DNA of 64,000 nucleotides from Vibrio cidicii (GTDB lineage Bacteria; Pseudomonadota; Gammaproteobacteria; Enterobacterales; Vibrionaceae). The number at the start of each line of letters is the position of its first letter. Positions within the stretch are counted from its first letter, which is position 1. The stretch lies in contig NZ_CP046804.1 of the NCBI RefSeq assembly GCF_009763805.1, positions 496,001 through 560,000 of the forward strand, read 5' to 3'. Made by a program: the position numbers and the translations under genes. A model generated the notes under the pieces. It had not been told where the DNA came from. It saw only the letters and a program-made list of their open reading frames with translations, and ran no database searches. Of this stretch, positions 59,325-64,000 are shown piece by piece.

Positions 59325-60287
59325 ATGAAAAAGACTCTAGTAGCACTAGCTGTTCTAGTAGCAGCAGGTTCTGTAAATGCAGCTGAAGTATTCAAGTCTG
59401 ACGAAGGTTCTGTAGATTTCTACGGTCAACTACGTCAAGAATTGAAAAAGAATGACGACAACGACGCGACACTGAAATCAGGTTCTTCTCGCGCTGGTGT
59501 TAAAGTGAACTACAAGGCTTCTGACGACCTTAGCGTTCTTGGTCTGATTGAATTCAATATCAACGATACTGCTGCATTCACTACTCGTAAGCACACTGTT
59601 GGCCTAAGTGGTGATTTCGGTACAGTAACAGTTGGTAAAGACAGCATCCTGACTGATGATGTGTGGGGCGTAGAAAACTCATACTTCTACGGTGGTACCA
59701 GTGTTCTGCCAGAAGCGGATGGCTTCGGTGTAAACTGGCTACAACAAGCAATGGTTAAATACGTTCTTGAAGCTGAAGCTGGTTGGTTGAAAGCGGCGTA
59801 CTCTTATGACAACGGTGATGCTAACCCAACTACAGCAGAAGTGTTTGCTGGTACAACATTTGATGCAATCTCTGTATACGGTGGTTTTGGCTTCATTACT
59901 GACAAAACAAACGGTCAAGATTCAGAGATCAAACACGTAATGTTGACAGCTTCTTATGCTGCGGACAAGTTCGATATCGGTGCGACTTACTGGCACGCAG
60001 AAAACGAGTTCAAAGTGGCAAATACTAACTCATACTACACGCTTAAAACAGACTCTTTAGTTGTTGCTGGTTCATACATGGTCGCTGATAAGACTAAGCT
60101 GTACGGCGGTTACGAGTTTGTTGGCGATTACAAAGCAGCAGACAAAGACTTCACCAACCTATACGCTGGTGTTGAGTACAAACTGTCTGGTTGGGCTCGT
60201 GTATACGCAGAACTCGCACTGCAAGATGATGACAACAAAGCAGATAAAGAAAACAACTATGGTATCGGCGCTCGCGTATACTGGTAA
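59325..60287 (+). CDS. Outer-membrane porin, Gram-negative general porin type
   Basis: A 320-residue porin with signal peptide MKKTLVALAVLVAAGSVNA cut before AEVFKSDEGSVDFYGQLRQE. Sixteen-strand barrel features are visible: FYGQLRQELKK at the first strand, SRAGVKVNY, FGTVTVGKDSILTDDVWG (loop 3 entrance), and terminal ARVYW with aromatic last residue. It is related to OmpU/OmpC-family porins of Vibrio but not the classical OmpU N-terminus. High-expression codon use. ATG at 59325 follows AAAGGCAG. Terminated by a clear hairpin. Confidence 0.88.
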   Translation: MKKTLVALAVLVAAGSVNAAEVFKSDEGSVDFYGQLRQELKKNDDNDATLKSGSSRAGVKVNYKASDDLSVLGLIEFNINDTAAFTTRKHTVGLSGDFGTVTVGKDSILTDDVWGVENSYFYGGTSVLPEADGFGVNWLQQAMVKYVLEAEAGWLKAAYSYDNGDANPTTAEVFAGTTFDAISVYGGFGFITDKTNGQDSEIKHVMLTASYAADKFDIGATYWHAENEFKVANTNSYYTLKTDSLVVAGSYMVADKTKLYGGYEFVGDYKAADKDFTNLYAGVEYKLSGWARVYAELALQDDDNKADKENNYGIGARVYW

Positions 60288-60308
60288 GATTGTTTAGCTA
60301 GTTTTATT

Positions 60309-60335
60309 AAAGCCCAGTGTATACTGGGCTTTTTC
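60309..60335 (+). terminator. Terminator of the porin gene
   Basis: Perfect 10-bp stem (60309-60318 with 60323-60332), GTAT loop, followed by T-rich TTTTCTTTT. Confidence 0.9.
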
Positions 60336-60349
60336 TTTTGGAGGTTTGA

Positions 60350-61016
60350 ATGTTTTATCGATCATTCGCAATGTTAGCCGCGTTGGTGTCGTTTAATGGT
60401 TTTAGCAGCGTGCAGCTTCGTATCCCTGACGGTGTTGATTTGCTTTCAGCCAATATGAATACGCCGAAAACGGAAGGTGGACTATTTTCCAGTTTCAGAA
60501 ACTATCGAGTTAGAAAATGGTATCAACCAAATTGTATTTCAGTATAAACCCTCCTACGACGTGAAAGACGAAGTACGCAAGGTGTACAGTGATGTTATTA
60601 TTGCGTCGTTTAGTGCCGAAAATGAAACGTTAACATTATCCGTGCCCAAGTTTAGGAGCTACAAGCTTGCCAAAGAGAGCATCTCCCCATTGCAATGGGA
60701 ATTGCTAAATAGCCATGATCAGGCGGTTTCTGTGGCAGAAGATGTACTCCAGTCGGATGGGGTTCAATTGGGTCGAGATTATTCCGAGGAGGCTAAAAAC
60801 TACAACATCGCTGGTGGTATCGCCAGTGTTGCGGTTACGTACGTGACGGCAAACCAGCATCAGCAGTCAGTCGTTAATCCTCAGCTTGCAAATAAACAAC
60901 ATGTGGTAACGCAAAATGCCGCAGACAGTACAGTGCTGGATATTATGAAAGCCACGTATCAAAAAGCGTCATCGCAAGATCAAGAGGCGTTTAAGCAGTG
61001 GCTACTAGCGCAGTAG
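60350..61016 (+). CDS. yccT: DUF2057 family protein (YccT-like), frameshifted as read
   Basis: A secreted protein of about 221 residues after repair (E. coli YccT is 220). Signal peptide MFYRSFAMLAALVSFNGFS precedes SVQLRIPDGVDLLSANM. The following region TIELENGINQIVFQYKPSY is the DUF2057 core. As read, the frame runs off after FSSF and stops at 60547; removing one T from the TTT at 60493-60495 (GTTTC to GTTC) gives LFSSSETIELENG and joins it to the rest. Its function is uncertain; E. coli YccT (CsgI) is reported to restrain curli assembly. It follows the porin terminator and has GGAGG upstream. Confidence 0.85.
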
Positions 61017-61020
61017 TCCT

Positions 61021-61710
61021 TTAACTTTTGGGTAGTTCAGTCCACTCTCCAGGCTGTAATTCACCCAGTGTCATCTCACCGATTGAGTAACGAATTAGAC
61101 GCAGTGTCGGAAAGCCAATATGAGCCGTCATGCGTCTGACTTGTCGGTTGCGTCCTTCGATGATGGTAATGACCAGCCAAGTGGTAGGAATCGAGGCTCG
61201 AAAGCGCACAGGGGGATTTCTTTCCCACAACTTAGGCTCTTGCATGATCTCTACTTTGGCGGGCAAGGTCATCCCATCTTTAAGTTCAACGCCCTGGCGA
61301 AGGGGCTCGAGTTGTTCCTCTGTCGGAACGCCTTCTACTTGTACCCAATAGGTTTTCGGCGATTTCGATTGCGGCTGTGTTAACTTGGCTTGCAAAATGC
61401 CATCGTTAGTGAGAACCATCAGTCCTTCACTGTCTCTGTCAAGCCGACCTGCGGCGTACACCTCTTTAATTGGGATGTAGTCAGCGAGCGTTTTTCTTCC
61501 GTCTCCGTCGGTAAATTGACTCAGAGTGTCAAAAGGCTTGTTAAACAAAATCACTTTGCGTTCGGCCGTTTTTAGTGCAGCTTTGGGCTTTTTATTCGCC
61601 CGACGCAGCTTCATTGAATCAGATGCCATGCCTTTCTTGGCGTGTTTAAATCGCGATTCTGCCTGTTCGCTCTTAGAGCGAGAGGAATGACGACTAGAAC
61701 GGAATGACAT
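61021..61710 (-). CDS. rluE: 23S rRNA pseudouridine(2457) synthase RluE
   Basis: A 229-residue enzyme of the RsuA/RluE family converting U2457 in 23S rRNA to pseudouridine. The catalytic Asp lies in [38 protein letters not shown] is the conserved C-terminal part. The N-terminal ~60 residues are basic and Ser-rich ([15 protein letters not shown]), as in E. coli RluE. The start at 61710 (MSFRSS) is chosen because it matches that pattern; a longer in-frame ATG at 61758 adds an unconserved piece. Confidence 0.9.
   Translation of the reverse strand: MSFRSSRHSSRSKSEQAESRFKHAKKGMASDSMKLRRANKKPKAALKTAERKVILFNKPFDTLSQFTDGDGRKTLADYIPIKEVYAAGRLDRDSEGLMVLTNDGILQAKLTQPQSKSPKTYWVQVEGVPTEEQLEPLRQGVELKDGMTLPAKVEIMQEPKLWERNPPVRFRASIPTTWLVITIIEGRNRQVRRMTAHIGFPTLRLIRYSIGEMTLGELQPGEWTELPKS

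Positions 61711-64000
<2,290 letters not shown>

Overview
The window is a stretch of Vibrio-type gammaproteobacterial chromosome, most like the large chromosome of Vibrio vulnificus and its relatives. This rests on gene content and protein similarity recalled from the families, with no database search. It is ordinary housekeeping and metabolic DNA, densely coding on both strands. I see no rRNA, tRNA, insertion sequence, prophage, integron or CRISPR array.

Layout. 0-6 kb: the end of zntA (metal-exporting ATPase), udp under a CRP site, a stand-alone CARF/DUF1887 nuclease-like gene and a chemoreceptor. 6-12 kb: hinT, a COG3014 lipoprotein, ycfL, lpoB, thiK, ycfP and ndh, the same order as the E. 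coli ycfF-ndh region. 12-23 kb: trhO, a GNAT acetyltransferase, csiV, mfd, a PilZ gene, lolCDE and a DUF2062 gene. 23-29 kb: comEC, msbA, lpxK, a Trm112-like small gene (ycaR) and kdsB, the envelope and lipid A set. 29-34 kb: the yeaG-yeaH-spoVR stress operon, on the minus strand. 34-44 kb: yfbU, a CbiM-like membrane protein, pflA, a chemoreceptor, an LpxR-like outer-membrane protein, pflB and a DUF3360 transporter-like protein, with FNR-like boxes. 44-52 kb: an unrecognised poly-glycine lipoprotein, a basic amino acid ABC transporter behind a tandem ARG box with a 7-bp tandem repeat inside the operon, and an ImpA-like secreted metalloprotease. 52-64 kb: xthA, a chemoreceptor, ybaM, priC, a TSUP transporter, dinG, a porin, a DUF2057 gene, rluE and the start of a monomeric NADP isocitrate dehydrogenase (icd), cut by the right edge.

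The most striking feature is at base level. Eleven genes are broken as read. In ten of them the frame is restored by removing one A from GAAAC (or T from GTTTC), leaving GAAC/GTTC. Once repaired, the proteins have normal family lengths (YeaG 644, XthA 268, DinG about 690, SpoVR 504, Udp 252 residues). Two further breaks are single G losses in runs of G. The genes are therefore probably intact in the organism and the breaks are sequence errors. The shared GAAC core equals the target of Dnd DNA phosphorothioation, so a backbone modification disturbing base calling is a possible cause; that is inference only, and no dnd genes lie in the window.

Apart from this, the window reads as conserved Vibrio core genome with a few less described items: the CARF protein, the poly-glycine lipoprotein, the heptamer array, and the FNR-linked DUF3360 protein.
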